From Cryobacterium sp. BB307 (GTDB lineage Bacteria; Actinomycetota; Actinomycetes; Actinomycetales; Microbacteriaceae), in assembly GCF_012274275.1 (NCBI RefSeq), contig NZ_JAANZA010000002.1, positions 496,001 to 560,000 of the forward strand: a stretch of 64,000 bases of DNA, in the 5' to 3' direction. Made by a program: the position numbers and the translations under genes. Position 1 is the stretch's first letter. Each line of letters begins with the position of its first letter. A model generated the notes under the pieces. The model had not been told where the DNA came from, searched no databases, and saw only the letters and a list, made by a program, of their open reading frames with translations. Below are positions 49,452 through 62,041 of the stretch, piece by piece.

Positions 49452-50828
49452 TCAGTTCCAGCGGGCGGGGTGGTCGGTGGCGGTGACCCCGTTGGGGCTG
49501 GTCCACTCCAGCACCCCGGGGGTGACCTGCTTGACCTTCCAGGCGCCGATCGACTTCAGGGTGTGGTGGCCGCGGCACAGGTTGGCCAGGTTGTCGATCT
49601 CGGTCTTCCCGTCGTGCTGCCACTCTTCCGTGTGGTCCAGGTCGGTGCGCCACGGCGATGCGTTGCAACTGGGGAATCGGCAGCGGCCGTCTCGCCAGCG
49701 CAGGTAGCGGCGCATCTTCGCCGACGGCCGGTAGGAGTCCACCGCCACCGTCATCCCGGACACCGGGTGGGTGATCAACCGCACCAGCTGGTCGGCATCC
49801 GCCGCCAGCCGTCTGGCGGTGTCCATGTCGATCGGGCCGCGCCCGGCCATGCTGGCCGGGCCGGCGCTCTCGTCGCCGGCCAGGGCGAGGGCGGGGATCA
49901 CAATCGCCACCTCGCCGCGGATGCCGACCCCGGCCCGGTGCGGGGCGTCCGGGTCGCCGTCGGGTTGTCCGGTCAGCAGCAGCTCGGTCAGCAGGTCGGC
50001 GCGCAACTGGTCGCGGGTTCGCGGGTCGCCGGTGTCGGTGACCGCCTTGGCCTGCTTGGTCAGCCGGTCCCAGATCCCCTCCGCCAGCACCGTCGGCAGC
50101 ATCGCGGCGACCTGGGACATGCCGTCCTCGCACTCGGTCACCCACACCCGACGCTCCTCGCGGGCCTTCTTGTGCCGTTCCTCGAACGGGGTGGCACCCA
50201 GCCGGGCGGCGGTCAGCTGCGCGAACCGGTCCAACCGGCCCGGAGTGACCTCCACCGCCCGCTCCAACACCACCTGCTCGTACTCGGCGCGGGCCTCCGG
50301 GGTGCCGAGGTTCAGGCCGCGGTCCAGGATCACCCGGGCATGCCCGAAGCCGATCGCGCCGCACTGCAACGCGTCCAATGTTTGCGGGAACTGGTGCACC
50401 AGCGAGTAGGCGGTGCCCACCCGGGCGTCCACCGTCCGGTCGGCCAGCCGAAGCATGACCGCCAACTCGCTCACCATCCCCCGCAGCGCCAGATCCCGAT
50501 TCCTGAACGTCGGACCACCATCGGCCTCGGCAAGTTCCGCCAGCTCCGCCAGCACCCGCTGCTGCTTGGCCAGCGCCCGATCCTGCACGTACTGCGGCTC
50601 CAGCACCTCATCCAGCAGCGACTGGCGGTGTCGCTCCTCGCCCTCCGTGCCCGGGAAGAACCGGTCCGCCTCCCACGCCGCGACCTGCGGGTCCTCGAAC
50701 GGGCCATACCTCGCCAGATATGCCTCTTTGATATCCGCGGTGCGATCCCGACCCAGCCACGCCTCCCAGTCCTCGTAAGCCCGAGCATCAAGCTCCGTAG
50801 GCTCCGGATAGGGGGTCGTGGTGTTCAT
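49452..50828 (-). CDS. DUF222 / HNH endonuclease (13E12 repeat type)
   Basis: 458 residues from the ATG at 50828 (a TTG at 50843 is possible). The DUF222 domain occupies most of the first 340 residues, with GAIGFGHARVILDRG in the middle. The C-terminal HNH motif is RDGRCRFPSCNASPWRTDLDHTEEW followed by NLANLCRGHHTLK, with two Cys and the HNH histidines in place. This family is multicopy and scattered in actinobacterial genomes. It is flanked by 37-bp direct repeats and sits between glnA1 and glnE, so it may be a mobile or recently inserted unit. Confidence 0.85.
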   Translation of the reverse strand: MNTTTPYPEPTELDARAYEDWEAWLGRDRTADIKEAYLARYGPFEDPQVAAWEADRFFPGTEGEERHRQSLLDEVLEPQYVQDRALAKQQRVLAELAELAEADGGPTFRNRDLALRGMVSELAVMLRLADRTVDARVGTAYSLVHQFPQTLDALQCGAIGFGHARVILDRGLNLGTPEARAEYEQVVLERAVEVTPGRLDRFAQLTAARLGATPFEERHKKAREERRVWVTECEDGMSQVAAMLPTVLAEGIWDRLTKQAKAVTDTGDPRTRDQLRADLLTELLLTGQPDGDPDAPHRAGVGIRGEVAIVIPALALAGDESAGPASMAGRGPIDMDTARRLAADADQLVRLITHPVSGMTVAVDSYRPSAKMRRYLRWRDGRCRFPSCNASPWRTDLDHTEEWQHDGKTEIDNLANLCRGHHTLKSIGAWKVKQVTPGVLEWTSPNGVTATDHPARWN

Positions 50829-50914
50829 ATTTCCACTGAACAACCCACCACCGACATTGCAAACGACGCGGCGGACGGGGTGTGGATAACTCTTCCAAAA
50901 GCCATGCTGATGCT

Positions 50915-50951
50915 GGTTTCGAGACGATCGCTTCGCGATCCCTCAACCAGC
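50915..50951. repeat. 37-bp direct repeat, right copy
   Basis: Starts GGTTTCGAGACGATCGC and ends CCTCAACCAGC; hairpin GATCGC-TTC-GCGATC. The outer arms CTGGTT and AACCAG also pair. The glnE stop codon (50943-50945) and its last codons lie inside this copy. Confidence 0.85.
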
Positions 50952-53864
50952 AGGTGACGCGGCGTAGAAGGTGCGCTCGAAGACCTGCCGCGCCCTCCGC
51001 GTCACGCGCAGGTAGTCGTCCTCCAGCCGGCTCGCCGAGCCCGCTGGGTACCTCAACAACCGGGCTACGCCCTCCAACTGCACCCTGTCCACTGGAAGCA
51101 CGTCCGACGTCTTCGACGTCCACAGCATCAGCGCCGACCGCGTCCGCGAGGCGAACAGCCACGCCTCGCGCAGCACCCCAGCGTCTTCGGCCGTCAGCAG
51201 ACCAGCTTCGACAGCAGCCTCCAGCGCCCCCAGCGTCGACGTGATGCGCAAGGACGGCACCTCTGCAGCCTGCGTGAGCTGCAGTAGCTGGACAAGCCAC
51301 TCGACGTCACTCAGCGACCCTCGCCCGAGCTTCAGGTGCCGGGTCGGGTCTGCGCCCTGCGGCAGCCGCTCCGCCTCCACGCGCGCCTTTATGCGCTTCA
51401 CCTCGCGGATGTCCTGTTCGCTCAGCCTCTCCGGGTACCGCACCTCGTCGGCCACGGTCTCGAACCCGCGCAGCAGCTCAGCGTCCCCCGCCACGCCACG
51501 AGCACGGAGCAGCGCTTGCGCCTCCCAGGTGAGCGACCAGCGCTCGTAATAGGCGCGATATGCGTCAAGCGAGCGCACCACCGGGCCGTTGCGACCCTCT
51601 GGGCGCAACCCGGCGTCGAGTTCCAACGGCACCGAGAAGTCTTCGGTCAGAGCGCCCAGCGCGCGCACGAGCTCGCCAGCGCGCACCCTGGCCGCCTCAG
51701 GCTCCGCGCCGGCCGGCCGATACACGTACAGCACGTCGGCGTCAGAGCCGAAGCCCAGTTCGCGCCCCCCGTACCGTCCCATTGCAATCACCCCGAACTC
51801 GATGCCGTCGGGTTCCGTCCGGGCAATGCGCAGGGCGCTCCGGATCGCCGCGGTCATCACGTCGGTGAGCGCGCGCCCCAGCTCCTGGACGCTCAGCAGC
51901 CCTAAGATGCTTGCAATCGCCGCCCGCAGGATCTCCCGGCGACGCACCGTGCGCACCCCGGCCGCCGCCGCATCCGGATCGTCGCCGTGGCGGCTGATGA
52001 TCGCCTCGCCCTCCTCGATCAGCTGGTCGAGGGTCCGCGGTGCGAGATCCGCATCCACTTCGAGCCAGGCAACCGCCTCGGGGATGGTGAGAAACAGGTC
52101 GCTGACGAAGCGCGAACTCGCCAGCACCTGCGTCAGGCGATGCGCCGCGCCGGACGAATCACGGAGCATCCGCAGGTACCAGTGCGATTCCCCCAGGCGC
52201 TCGCTCAGTCGCCGGAAGACGAGCAGCCCATGGTCGGGATCGGCGCCGTCGGCGAACCATTGCAGCATGACAGGAAGGAGGTTGCGTTGGATGATCGCCC
52301 GGCGGGAGATCCCGGCGGTCAGTGCTCCGATGTGCCGCAGCGCGCCGGCGGGGTCGACGAAGCCGATGGCCGCGAGCCGCGCGACCGCCTGATCACTTGT
52401 CAGCGCGAAGTCCTCGTCAGGCAGCGCGGCAACGGCCGACAGCAGCGGCCGATAGAACAGCCTCTCGTGCAGGCTTCGAACCTGGGTCTTGGTGCGCTGC
52501 CAGCGCGCGGTGAGCTCCGGCTCGTTCGCCGCGACCCCGGATGCGCGAGCGAGCACGCGCAACGCTTCGGGGTCGCGCGGCATCAGATGGGTGCGACTGA
52601 GTCCGGCCAGCTGAAGGCGATGCTCGAGCAGCCGGAGGAAGCGGTAGTGGTCAGCGAACTCGGCCGCCTCCGCACGTCCGATGTAGCCGTGCTCCGCCAG
52701 CGCCTTCAGCGCCGGCAGGGTGGCGCGCTGACGCACCTCGGGGTCGGTCTGCCCGTGCACCAGCTGCAGGAGCTGAATCGTGAACTCGATGTCGCGCAGT
52801 CCGCCCGGTCCGAGCTTCAGCTGAACATCCCGCTGCGCGGCGGGGATATTGGCCGTGACCCGCTCACGCATCCCCTGCACCGATTCGACGAAGTTCTCGC
52901 GCGACGCGCTCGACCAGACGAACGGGGCGACGCTCTCGCAGTAGCGCGCCCCCAGCTCTCGGTCGCCAGCAAGCGGCCGGGCCTTCAGCAGCGCCTGGAA
53001 CTCCCAACCTTTCGCCCAGCGTTCGTAATAGGCGATATGCGACTCGAGGGTGCGCACCAGCGCTCCGTCGCGCCCCTCCGGCCGCAGGTTCGCGTCGAGA
53101 TCCCACAGCGCGGGCTCGCTCGACGGGCCGCTCAGGATGCGCGTGAGCGCCTTGGCCAGGCGGGTACCGAGCTCCACCGCCCGGTCGCCGGTCAGGTCGC
53201 CGGATGCCCGGGCCACGTAGATCACGTCGACATCGCTCAGATAGTTCAACTCGCGCGCGCCGGCCTTGCCCATGCCGATCACTGCGAGGCGAGTGGCGGC
53301 GAGCTCCTGCTTGTCGCCCGCAACGCTCGCGCGGGCAACATCCAGCGCGACGTCCAGAGCGGCGCCGGCCAGGTCGGCGAGCGTCGCGGCGACGGAGTCG
53401 ACCGCCGCGATCGGATCCTCCTGCTCGACATCCCACGCCGCGATCCGCGCGAGTTCGCGCCGATACCGCACGCGCAGCGCGTCCACGGCGGCCTCTGGTG
53501 CGCTGCCCTGCACCCCAGCGAGCAGGCTCGCGTGCAGGCTCTCGGCATCCGGTAGTCGCTGCACCCGACTCGACAGCACGTCCAGCTCGTCCGGGTGCCG
53601 CTCGAAGAACCCCGCGAGTCCCGCCGACGCGCCGAGGACTCGGATCAGCCGAGCCGCGGCATCCGAATCCGCCAGCAGGGCATCCGCTCCGCCACCGTGC
53701 TCGCGCAGCCGCAACAGCTCACGCAGCGCCTGGTCAGGGTCGGCCGCGCGTCCGAACAGCGCATGCAGCGTCGGCTCGACCTGCTCCAGCAGCCGCTGCG
53801 CCCCACGCAGGTCGCTGAACCCAAGCCGAGCCAGGTCGGTAAGCGACGTGCGACCGCGCGACAT
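50943..53864 (-). CDS. glnE: Bifunctional glutamine synthetase adenylyltransferase/adenylyl-removing enzyme
   Basis: 973 residues, near the normal GlnE length. Two nucleotidyltransferase domains are visible: the N-terminal one has ELNYLSDVDVIYVA (near 203-216), normally the de-adenylylating half, and the C-terminal one has GGRELGFGSDADVLYVYRP (near 685-703). Helical domains separate and follow them. GlnE adds or removes AMP on Tyr of GlnA1. It follows glnA2 with a 6-nt gap. Its last codons read through a dispersed repeat, so the C-terminal few residues (SPAG) may be insertion-derived. Confidence 0.95.
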   Translation of the reverse strand: MSRGRTSLTDLARLGFSDLRGAQRLLEQVEPTLHALFGRAADPDQALRELLRLREHGGGADALLADSDAAARLIRVLGASAGLAGFFERHPDELDVLSSRVQRLPDAESLHASLLAGVQGSAPEAAVDALRVRYRRELARIAAWDVEQEDPIAAVDSVAATLADLAGAALDVALDVARASVAGDKQELAATRLAVIGMGKAGARELNYLSDVDVIYVARASGDLTGDRAVELGTRLAKALTRILSGPSSEPALWDLDANLRPEGRDGALVRTLESHIAYYERWAKGWEFQALLKARPLAGDRELGARYCESVAPFVWSSASRENFVESVQGMRERVTANIPAAQRDVQLKLGPGGLRDIEFTIQLLQLVHGQTDPEVRQRATLPALKALAEHGYIGRAEAAEFADHYRFLRLLEHRLQLAGLSRTHLMPRDPEALRVLARASGVAANEPELTARWQRTKTQVRSLHERLFYRPLLSAVAALPDEDFALTSDQAVARLAAIGFVDPAGALRHIGALTAGISRRAIIQRNLLPVMLQWFADGADPDHGLLVFRRLSERLGESHWYLRMLRDSSGAAHRLTQVLASSRFVSDLFLTIPEAVAWLEVDADLAPRTLDQLIEEGEAIISRHGDDPDAAAAGVRTVRRREILRAAIASILGLLSVQELGRALTDVMTAAIRSALRIARTEPDGIEFGVIAMGRYGGRELGFGSDADVLYVYRPAGAEPEAARVRAGELVRALGALTEDFSVPLELDAGLRPEGRNGPVVRSLDAYRAYYERWSLTWEAQALLRARGVAGDAELLRGFETVADEVRYPERLSEQDIREVKRIKARVEAERLPQGADPTRHLKLGRGSLSDVEWLVQLLQLTQAAEVPSLRITSTLGALEAAVEAGLLTAEDAGVLREAWLFASRTRSALMLWTSKTSDVLPVDRVQLEGVARLLRYPAGSASRLEDDYLRVTRRARQVFERTFYAASPAG

Positions 53865-53870
53865 GGCCTG

Positions 53871-55211
53871 TTAGAGGGCGTGCAGGTTCGTGCGCAGTTC
53901 GTACGGCGTCACCTGGCTGCGGTACTCCGCCCATTCGCGACGCTTGTTCTTGAGCACGTAATTGAACACCTGCTCGCCCAGCGTCTCGGCGACCAACTCC
54001 GACTCCTCCATGAGTGAGATGGCGCTGTCGAGACTGGTCGGCAGTGGCCGGTAGCCGAGTGCACGCCGCTCGGAGTCGGTGAGCTCCCACACGTTGTCCT
54101 CCGCCTCTGGCGGCAGCTCGTAGCCGTTCTCGATGCCCTTGAGACCGGCGGCCAGGATGACCGAGAACGCCAGGTACGGGTTGGCTGCGGAGTCCAGCGC
54201 GCGGTACTCGACGCGCGAGCTCTGCCCCTTGGACGGCTTGTACAGCGGCACCCGGACGAGCGCCGAGCGGTTGTTGTGCCCCCAGCACACGAAGCTGGGG
54301 GCTTCGTCGCCGCTCCAAAGGCGCTTGTACGAGTTCACGAACTGGTTGGTGATTGCGGTGATCTCCGGCGCGTGCTTCAGCAGCCCGGCGATGAACTGAC
54401 GACCGATCTTCGAGAGCTGGTATTCGGCGCCGGCCTCGAAGAACGCATTGGTGTCGCCCTCGAACAGAGACGCGTGGGTGTGCATCCCGGATCCGGGCTG
54501 CCCGATGAGCGGCTTGGGCATGAAGGTGGCGTACACGCCCTGCTCGATCGCAACCTCTTTGATGACGGTGCGGAAAGTCATGATGTTGTCGGCCATGGTG
54601 AGCGCGTCCGCGTAGCGCAGGTCGATCTCGTTCTGGCCGGGGCCGCCTTCGTGGTGGCTGAACTCGACCGAGATGCCCAGGTCCTCGAGCATGCGCACGG
54701 ATGCCCGGCGGAAGTCGTGAGCGGTGCCGCCGGGAACATTGTCGAAGTAGCCGGCAGAGTCGACCGGCGTCGGCTGGCCATCCTTTCCCAGCTTGGAGCT
54801 CTTCAGCAGGTAGAACTCGATCTCCGGATGCGTGTAGAACGTGAAGCCGCGCTCTGCTGCCCTCTCGAGGTTGCGCTTGAGCACATTACGCGGATCTGCG
54901 ACAGCTGGCTGGCCATCCGGCGTGCTGATGTCGCAGAACATGCGCGCGGTGGCGTCTTCCTCGCCCCGCCACGGCAGGATCTGAAAGGTCGCCGGATCCG
55001 GATGCAGCAGCACATCCGCCTCGTACGCGCGCGTGAGGCCCTCGATGGCGGACCCGTCGATTCCGACGCCCTCTGCGAACGCTCCCTCGACCTCAGCCGG
55101 GGCGATAGCAACAGACTTCAGTGTGCCTATGACATCCGTGAACCACAGTCGTACGAACTTGACGCCGCGTTCCTCGATAGTGCGCAGAACGAAGTCTTGC
55201 TGCTTGTCCAT
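53871..55211 (-). CDS. glnA2: Glutamine synthetase type I, GlnA2-like, without adenylylation site
   Basis: 446 residues, shorter than GlnA1. The catalytic motifs are present: VKFVRLWFTDVIGTLKSV, HPEIEFYLL, KPLIGQPGSGMHTHASLF and NNRSALVRVP. The adenylylation loop is replaced by NVWELTDSERRALGY with no tyrosine at the modified position, so GlnE should not regulate it this way. The order glnA1, glnE, glnA2 follows mycobacteria. A GAGGAG site precedes the ATG. Alternative substrates such as polyamines are possible for this clade. Confidence 0.92.
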   Translation of the reverse strand: MDKQQDFVLRTIEERGVKFVRLWFTDVIGTLKSVAIAPAEVEGAFAEGVGIDGSAIEGLTRAYEADVLLHPDPATFQILPWRGEEDATARMFCDISTPDGQPAVADPRNVLKRNLERAAERGFTFYTHPEIEFYLLKSSKLGKDGQPTPVDSAGYFDNVPGGTAHDFRRASVRMLEDLGISVEFSHHEGGPGQNEIDLRYADALTMADNIMTFRTVIKEVAIEQGVYATFMPKPLIGQPGSGMHTHASLFEGDTNAFFEAGAEYQLSKIGRQFIAGLLKHAPEITAITNQFVNSYKRLWSGDEAPSFVCWGHNNRSALVRVPLYKPSKGQSSRVEYRALDSAANPYLAFSVILAAGLKGIENGYELPPEAEDNVWELTDSERRALGYRPLPTSLDSAISLMEESELVAETLGEQVFNYVLKNKRREWAEYRSQVTPYELRTNLHAL

Positions 55212-55245
55212 GAGCTCCTCATTATCGGCCCCGCGTAACCGCTAT

Positions 55246-55251
55246 TAGGCT
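55246..55251 (+). promoter_or_regulatory. -10 element for leaderless nadE
   Basis: TAGGCT, 7 nt, then the ATG at 55259. Confidence 0.5.
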
Positions 55252-55258
55252 ACTGGCT

Positions 55259-56989
55259 ATGCCACGACTCCGCTTGGCGCTGGCCCAGACCAACCCCGTT
55301 GTCGGGGACATCACCGGGAACTCGGCCCAGTTGCGTGCAGCGGTGGCGAAAGCGGCCGAAACCGGTGCCGACCTGGTGGCGGCCGGTGAGATGGCGATCA
55401 CCGGGTACCCGATCGAGGACCTGGCGTCGCGCCCTGCCTTCCTGCGCGCCTCACGCGAGGCGGTGGGCGACCTGGCCCGGCAGCTCGACGAGGACGGCTA
55501 CGGCGACCTCGCGGTCGTTGTCGGGCATCCGGATGGTCCGTTCGAGCCGCGACTTCTCGGCACGTCCAACGCACCGACCGCGATCGCCAAGAACTCGGCG
55601 AGCGTGCTGCAGCACGGCAAGGTGGTTGCCGTCTATTCGAAGCACCACCTGCCGAACTATGCGGTGTTCGACGAGTACCGCACCTATATCCCTGGCGACG
55701 AGCTGCTCGTGCTGCGCATCAAAGGCGTCGACGTCGCGCTCATCATCTGCGAGGACCTCTGGCGCGACGGCGGACCGGTCGGTCGGGTGCTGGAAGCGGA
55801 TGCCGGACTGCTGCTGGTCATCAATGCGTCGCCGTTCGAGCGCGACAAGGACGAGGTGCGGCTGCCGCTGGTCACCCGGCGTGCCACCGAGACAGACACG
55901 ATTGTCGCCTACGTCAACATCGTCGGCGGTCAGGACGACCTGGTGTTCGACGGCGACAGCGTTGTGGTGGACGAGGCCGGGACAGTCATCGCGCACGCGC
56001 CGAAGTTCGCCGAGCACCTGCTGGTTGTCGACGTCGATCCGGCCGCGGCGACGGATGCTCCGCTTCCGGCCGGTGTGCGTCGTGTCGAGCTTGCCGCCTC
56101 CCAGCGTGCACAGCCCGCCCGCGAAGCGGACCACGCCGAACCGTCGGATGACACCGAGGACATCTGGAACGCCCTCGTGCTCGGGGTGCGCGACTACGTC
56201 AACAAGAACGGCTTCCGCAGCGTCATCATGGGCCTGTCCGGAGGGATCGACTCTGCAGTATGCGCTGCGGTGTGTGTCGACGCCATCGGCGCCGATCGCG
56301 TGTACGGGGTCGGCATGCCGAGCGCCTACAGCTCCGATCACTCGCGCACCGACGCGGACGTGCTCGCCGACAACCTCGGACTGCACTACAGCGTCGAGGC
56401 CATCGCCGACCTGGTTGCACCGGTGGAGAGCCAGCTCGCCCTCACCGGCGTCGCCGCGGAGAACCTGCAGGCCCGCATCCGGGCCCTCATCCTGATGGGC
56501 AAGTCCAATATGGATGGGCATCTGGTGATCACCACCGGCAACAAGACCGAGGTGGCGGTCGGCTATTCGACCATCTACGGCGACTCCGCCGGCGGGTACG
56601 CGCCTCTGAAGGATGTGCCCAAGACGCTCGTGTGGGCGCTGGCCCGGTGGCGCAACGACTTCGCCGCCGCGCGCGGCGAGACCCCGCCGATCCCGGAGAA
56701 CTCGATCACTAAGCCCCCGAGCGCCGAGCTGCGCCCCGGCCAGGTCGACCAGGACTCGCTGCCGCCGTACGAGCTGCTCGACGGCATCCTGTACTCCTAC
56801 ATCGATCAGCGGATGGGACTGGACGACATCGTCGCGGCCGGGTATGACCGCGAGACGGTGGAGGCGGTCATCCGGCTCGTCGACCGGTCCGAGTGGAAGC
56901 GCAGGCAGGGCGCGATCGGGCCCAAGGTCAGCGCGATGGCGTTCGGGCGTGACCGGCGCATGCCGATCACCATGCGACAGACTTGGTAG
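55259..56989 (+). CDS. nadE: Glutamine-dependent NAD+ synthetase
   Basis: 576 residues: an N-terminal nitrilase-type glutaminase domain (Glu44, Lys128 and Cys164 in LIICEDLWRDGG form the triad) and a C-terminal synthetase domain with the PP-loop SGGIDS at 327-332 and KSNMDGHLVITTGNKTE. It converts deamido-NAD to NAD using glutamine. It is of the shorter two-domain class, unlike the roughly 680-residue mycobacterial type. Divergent from glnA2 with a 47-bp spacer, and leaderless from TAGGCT. Confidence 0.95.
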   Translation: MPRLRLALAQTNPVVGDITGNSAQLRAAVAKAAETGADLVAAGEMAITGYPIEDLASRPAFLRASREAVGDLARQLDEDGYGDLAVVVGHPDGPFEPRLLGTSNAPTAIAKNSASVLQHGKVVAVYSKHHLPNYAVFDEYRTYIPGDELLVLRIKGVDVALIICEDLWRDGGPVGRVLEADAGLLLVINASPFERDKDEVRLPLVTRRATETDTIVAYVNIVGGQDDLVFDGDSVVVDEAGTVIAHAPKFAEHLLVVDVDPAAATDAPLPAGVRRVELAASQRAQPAREADHAEPSDDTEDIWNALVLGVRDYVNKNGFRSVIMGLSGGIDSAVCAAVCVDAIGADRVYGVGMPSAYSSDHSRTDADVLADNLGLHYSVEAIADLVAPVESQLALTGVAAENLQARIRALILMGKSNMDGHLVITTGNKTEVAVGYSTIYGDSAGGYAPLKDVPKTLVWALARWRNDFAAARGETPPIPENSITKPPSAELRPGQVDQDSLPPYELLDGILYSYIDQRMGLDDIVAAGYDRETVEAVIRLVDRSEWKRRQGAIGPKVSAMAFGRDRRMPITMRQTW

Positions 56990-57021
56990 CTCGTTTTCCC
57001 GCTCTCGCGAAACGCCCGCTA

Positions 57022-57027
57022 TAGGCT
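57022..57027 (+). promoter_or_regulatory. -10 element for leaderless panB
   Basis: TAGGCT, 7 nt, then the GTG at 57035. The same hexamer and spacing occur before nadE. Confidence 0.5.
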
Positions 57028-57034
57028 GACGTTC

Positions 57035-60161
<3,127 letters not shown>

Positions 60162-60170
60162 CCGACGAGG

Positions 60171-60341
60171 CTAGTCCTCCGCGGCATCCTCTTCGGCCCA
60201 TTTCCGGGCGCGTTCGCGAAGGATCTCCGGCGCGCGCGCCGCTTCCTCGCGTGAGGCGAACGGGCCGACTCGATCGGTGCCCAGCGACTGCGGCCCCTCC
60301 TCCACCTCGCCGGTGCGATCGTTGTACCACCACTCGGTCAT
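60171..60341 (-). CDS. Short SPOR-like protein, unknown function
   Basis: 56 residues from the ATG at 60341, with a strong AGGAGG site. The sequence MTEWWYNDRTGEVEEGPQS, then GPFASREEAARAPEILRERA, matches small actinobacterial proteins annotated as SPOR-domain or map-adjacent hypothetical proteins. It is followed 9 nt later by DUF3097 and is divergent from map. Confidence 0.75.
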   Translation of the reverse strand: MTEWWYNDRTGEVEEGPQSLGTDRVGPFASREEAARAPEILRERARKWAEEDAAED

Positions 60342-60359
60342 CGTTGCCTCCTGCTTGCG

Positions 60360-60365
60360 TAAAAT
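60360..60365 (+). promoter_or_regulatory. -10 element for leaderless map
   Basis: TAAAAT, 7 nt, then the ATG at 60373. This is the best match to the TATAAT consensus among the leaderless sites. Confidence 0.55.
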
Positions 60366-60372
60366 CGATCCT

Positions 60373-61257
60373 ATGCCTAGGGACTCCAACGGTCACCTCA
60401 CGCCCGGACGGATCTCCGGGCTCCGCGCGGTGCCGAAGCACATCGTCCGACCGGAATACGTCGGCAAGCAGGCGCCAACCCCGTTCACCGGCTCTGACGT
60501 CTACGAACAGGAGGCGATCGAGCGCATCCGGCACGCGGGTGAGCTCGCCGCTGCTGCCATCCAGACGGTCGGCGAGGCGATCGCGCCCGGCGTCACCACC
60601 GACGAGCTGGACGGCATCGGACACGACTTCCTGATCGCGAACGACGCCTATCCGTCGACGCTCGGCTACCGCGGCTTCCCGAAGTCGCTGTGCAGTTCGG
60701 TCAACGAGGTGATCTGCCACGGCATCCCGGATGACACGGTGCTCGAGGCCGGCGACATCATCAACATCGACATCACCGCGTTCAAGAACGGGGTGCACGG
60801 CGACAGCAACGTGACATTCATCGTCGGCGAGGCCAGCGACGAGGCGACCGCGCTCGTCGAGCGCACACGGGAGTCGCTTCGACGCGCCATGAAGGCGGTC
60901 GCACCCGGCCGCCAGGTGAACGTCATCGGACGCGCGATCGAGTCGTACGCCAAGCGTTTCGGCTACGGAGTCGTGCGCGACTTCACCGGGCACGGTGTCG
61001 GCGAGGCGTTCCACTCCGGGCTGGTCATCCCGCATTACGACGCCGCGCCGGCGTTCGCACAGCCGTTGGAGGTGGGCATGGTGTTCACGATCGAGCCGAT
61101 GCTCACGCTCGGCACGCACGAGTGGGATCAGTGGGCGGATGGCTGGACCATCACCACCAAGGACAAGAGCCTCACCGCGCAATTCGAGCACACCCTCGCT
61201 GTCACTGAACACGGGGTGGACGTTCTCACTTGGGCGCCTGAAAGAATGAGCGCATGA
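60373..61257 (+). CDS. map: Type I methionine aminopeptidase
   Basis: 294 residues. An N-terminal extension of about 45 residues (GLRAVPKHIVRPEYVGK) precedes the catalytic fold, as in actinobacterial MetAP1c. Metal ligands are seen in INIDITAF and GVHGDSNVTF (Asp), FTGHGVGEAFH (His), FTIEPM and QFEHTLAVT (Glu). It removes the initiator methionine from nascent proteins. ppgK overlaps its 3' end by ATGA. Confidence 0.95.
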   Translation: MPRDSNGHLTPGRISGLRAVPKHIVRPEYVGKQAPTPFTGSDVYEQEAIERIRHAGELAAAAIQTVGEAIAPGVTTDELDGIGHDFLIANDAYPSTLGYRGFPKSLCSSVNEVICHGIPDDTVLEAGDIINIDITAFKNGVHGDSNVTFIVGEASDEATALVERTRESLRRAMKAVAPGRQVNVIGRAIESYAKRFGYGVVRDFTGHGVGEAFHSGLVIPHYDAAPAFAQPLEVGMVFTIEPMLTLGTHEWDQWADGWTITTKDKSLTAQFEHTLAVTEHGVDVLTWAPERMSA

Positions 61258-62033
61258 CCATCGCAGTTGGCATCGATATCGGCGGCACGGGAATAAAGGG
61301 AGCGGTCGTCGACATCGCCACCGGCGAGTTGCTGACCGAGCGGATGAAGATCGCAACACCGGCAGGCGGGTCACCAAGCGACATCCTCGACACCGTCGAG
61401 GAGCTCTTCGGCCGACTCGGCGACGTGGCGACCGAGGTGCCGGTCGGCGTGTGCTTCCCCGCGATCGTGAAGAACGGCGTCACCATGTCGGCGGCGAACG
61501 TCTCGAAGGACTGGATCGGCCTGGAGGCGGAGCGGCTGTTCGAGGAGCGCCTCGGCCGCGACATCCACTTCCTCAATGACGCGGATGCCGCGGGCATCGC
61601 CGAGGTCGTCTACGGCGCTGCGCGGGATGTTCCCGGGCTGGTGCTGCTCACGACGCTCGGCACCGGCATCGGCACCGCGCTGCTGTACAACGGGGTGCTG
61701 ATCCCGAACACCGAACTCGGGCATCTGGAGATCGGCGGCGTCGACATCGAGACCGTTGCGGCCGTGTCGGCACGCGAGCGCGAGGACCTCAGCTGGACCG
61801 AGTGGGTGGCGCGGCTGCAGCCGTACTACACGCACCTCGAGTTCCTATTCTCCCCCGACCTGTTCATCGTCGGCGGTGGGGTGTCGAAGAGCCACGAGCA
61901 GTTCCTCCCGCTCATCACCACCCGCGCACCGATGGTGCCCGCGAGCCTGCGCAACAACGCCGGCATCATGGGTGTCGCGTGGCTGTCTGTGAACGACCAC
62001 CGCGCGCGCTACCGCGACTCCCCCATCGCCTGA
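61254..62033 (+). CDS. ppgK: Polyphosphate glucokinase (ROK family)
   Basis: 259 residues. The phosphate-binding VGIDIGGTGIKGAVVD begins the protein, LNDADAAGIAEV carries the catalytic Asp, and TLGTGIGTALLYNG and ELGHLEIGG follow. The ROK zinc-Cys motif is absent, as in PPGK. It phosphorylates glucose using polyphosphate or ATP, a typical actinobacterial enzyme. Translationally coupled to map by ATGA overlap. Confidence 0.93.
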   Translation: MTIAVGIDIGGTGIKGAVVDIATGELLTERMKIATPAGGSPSDILDTVEELFGRLGDVATEVPVGVCFPAIVKNGVTMSAANVSKDWIGLEAERLFEERLGRDIHFLNDADAAGIAEVVYGAARDVPGLVLLTTLGTGIGTALLYNGVLIPNTELGHLEIGGVDIETVAAVSAREREDLSWTEWVARLQPYYTHLEFLFSPDLFIVGGGVSKSHEQFLPLITTRAPMVPASLRNNAGIMGVAWLSVNDHRARYRDSPIA

Positions 62034-62041
62034 GCGAGAGG

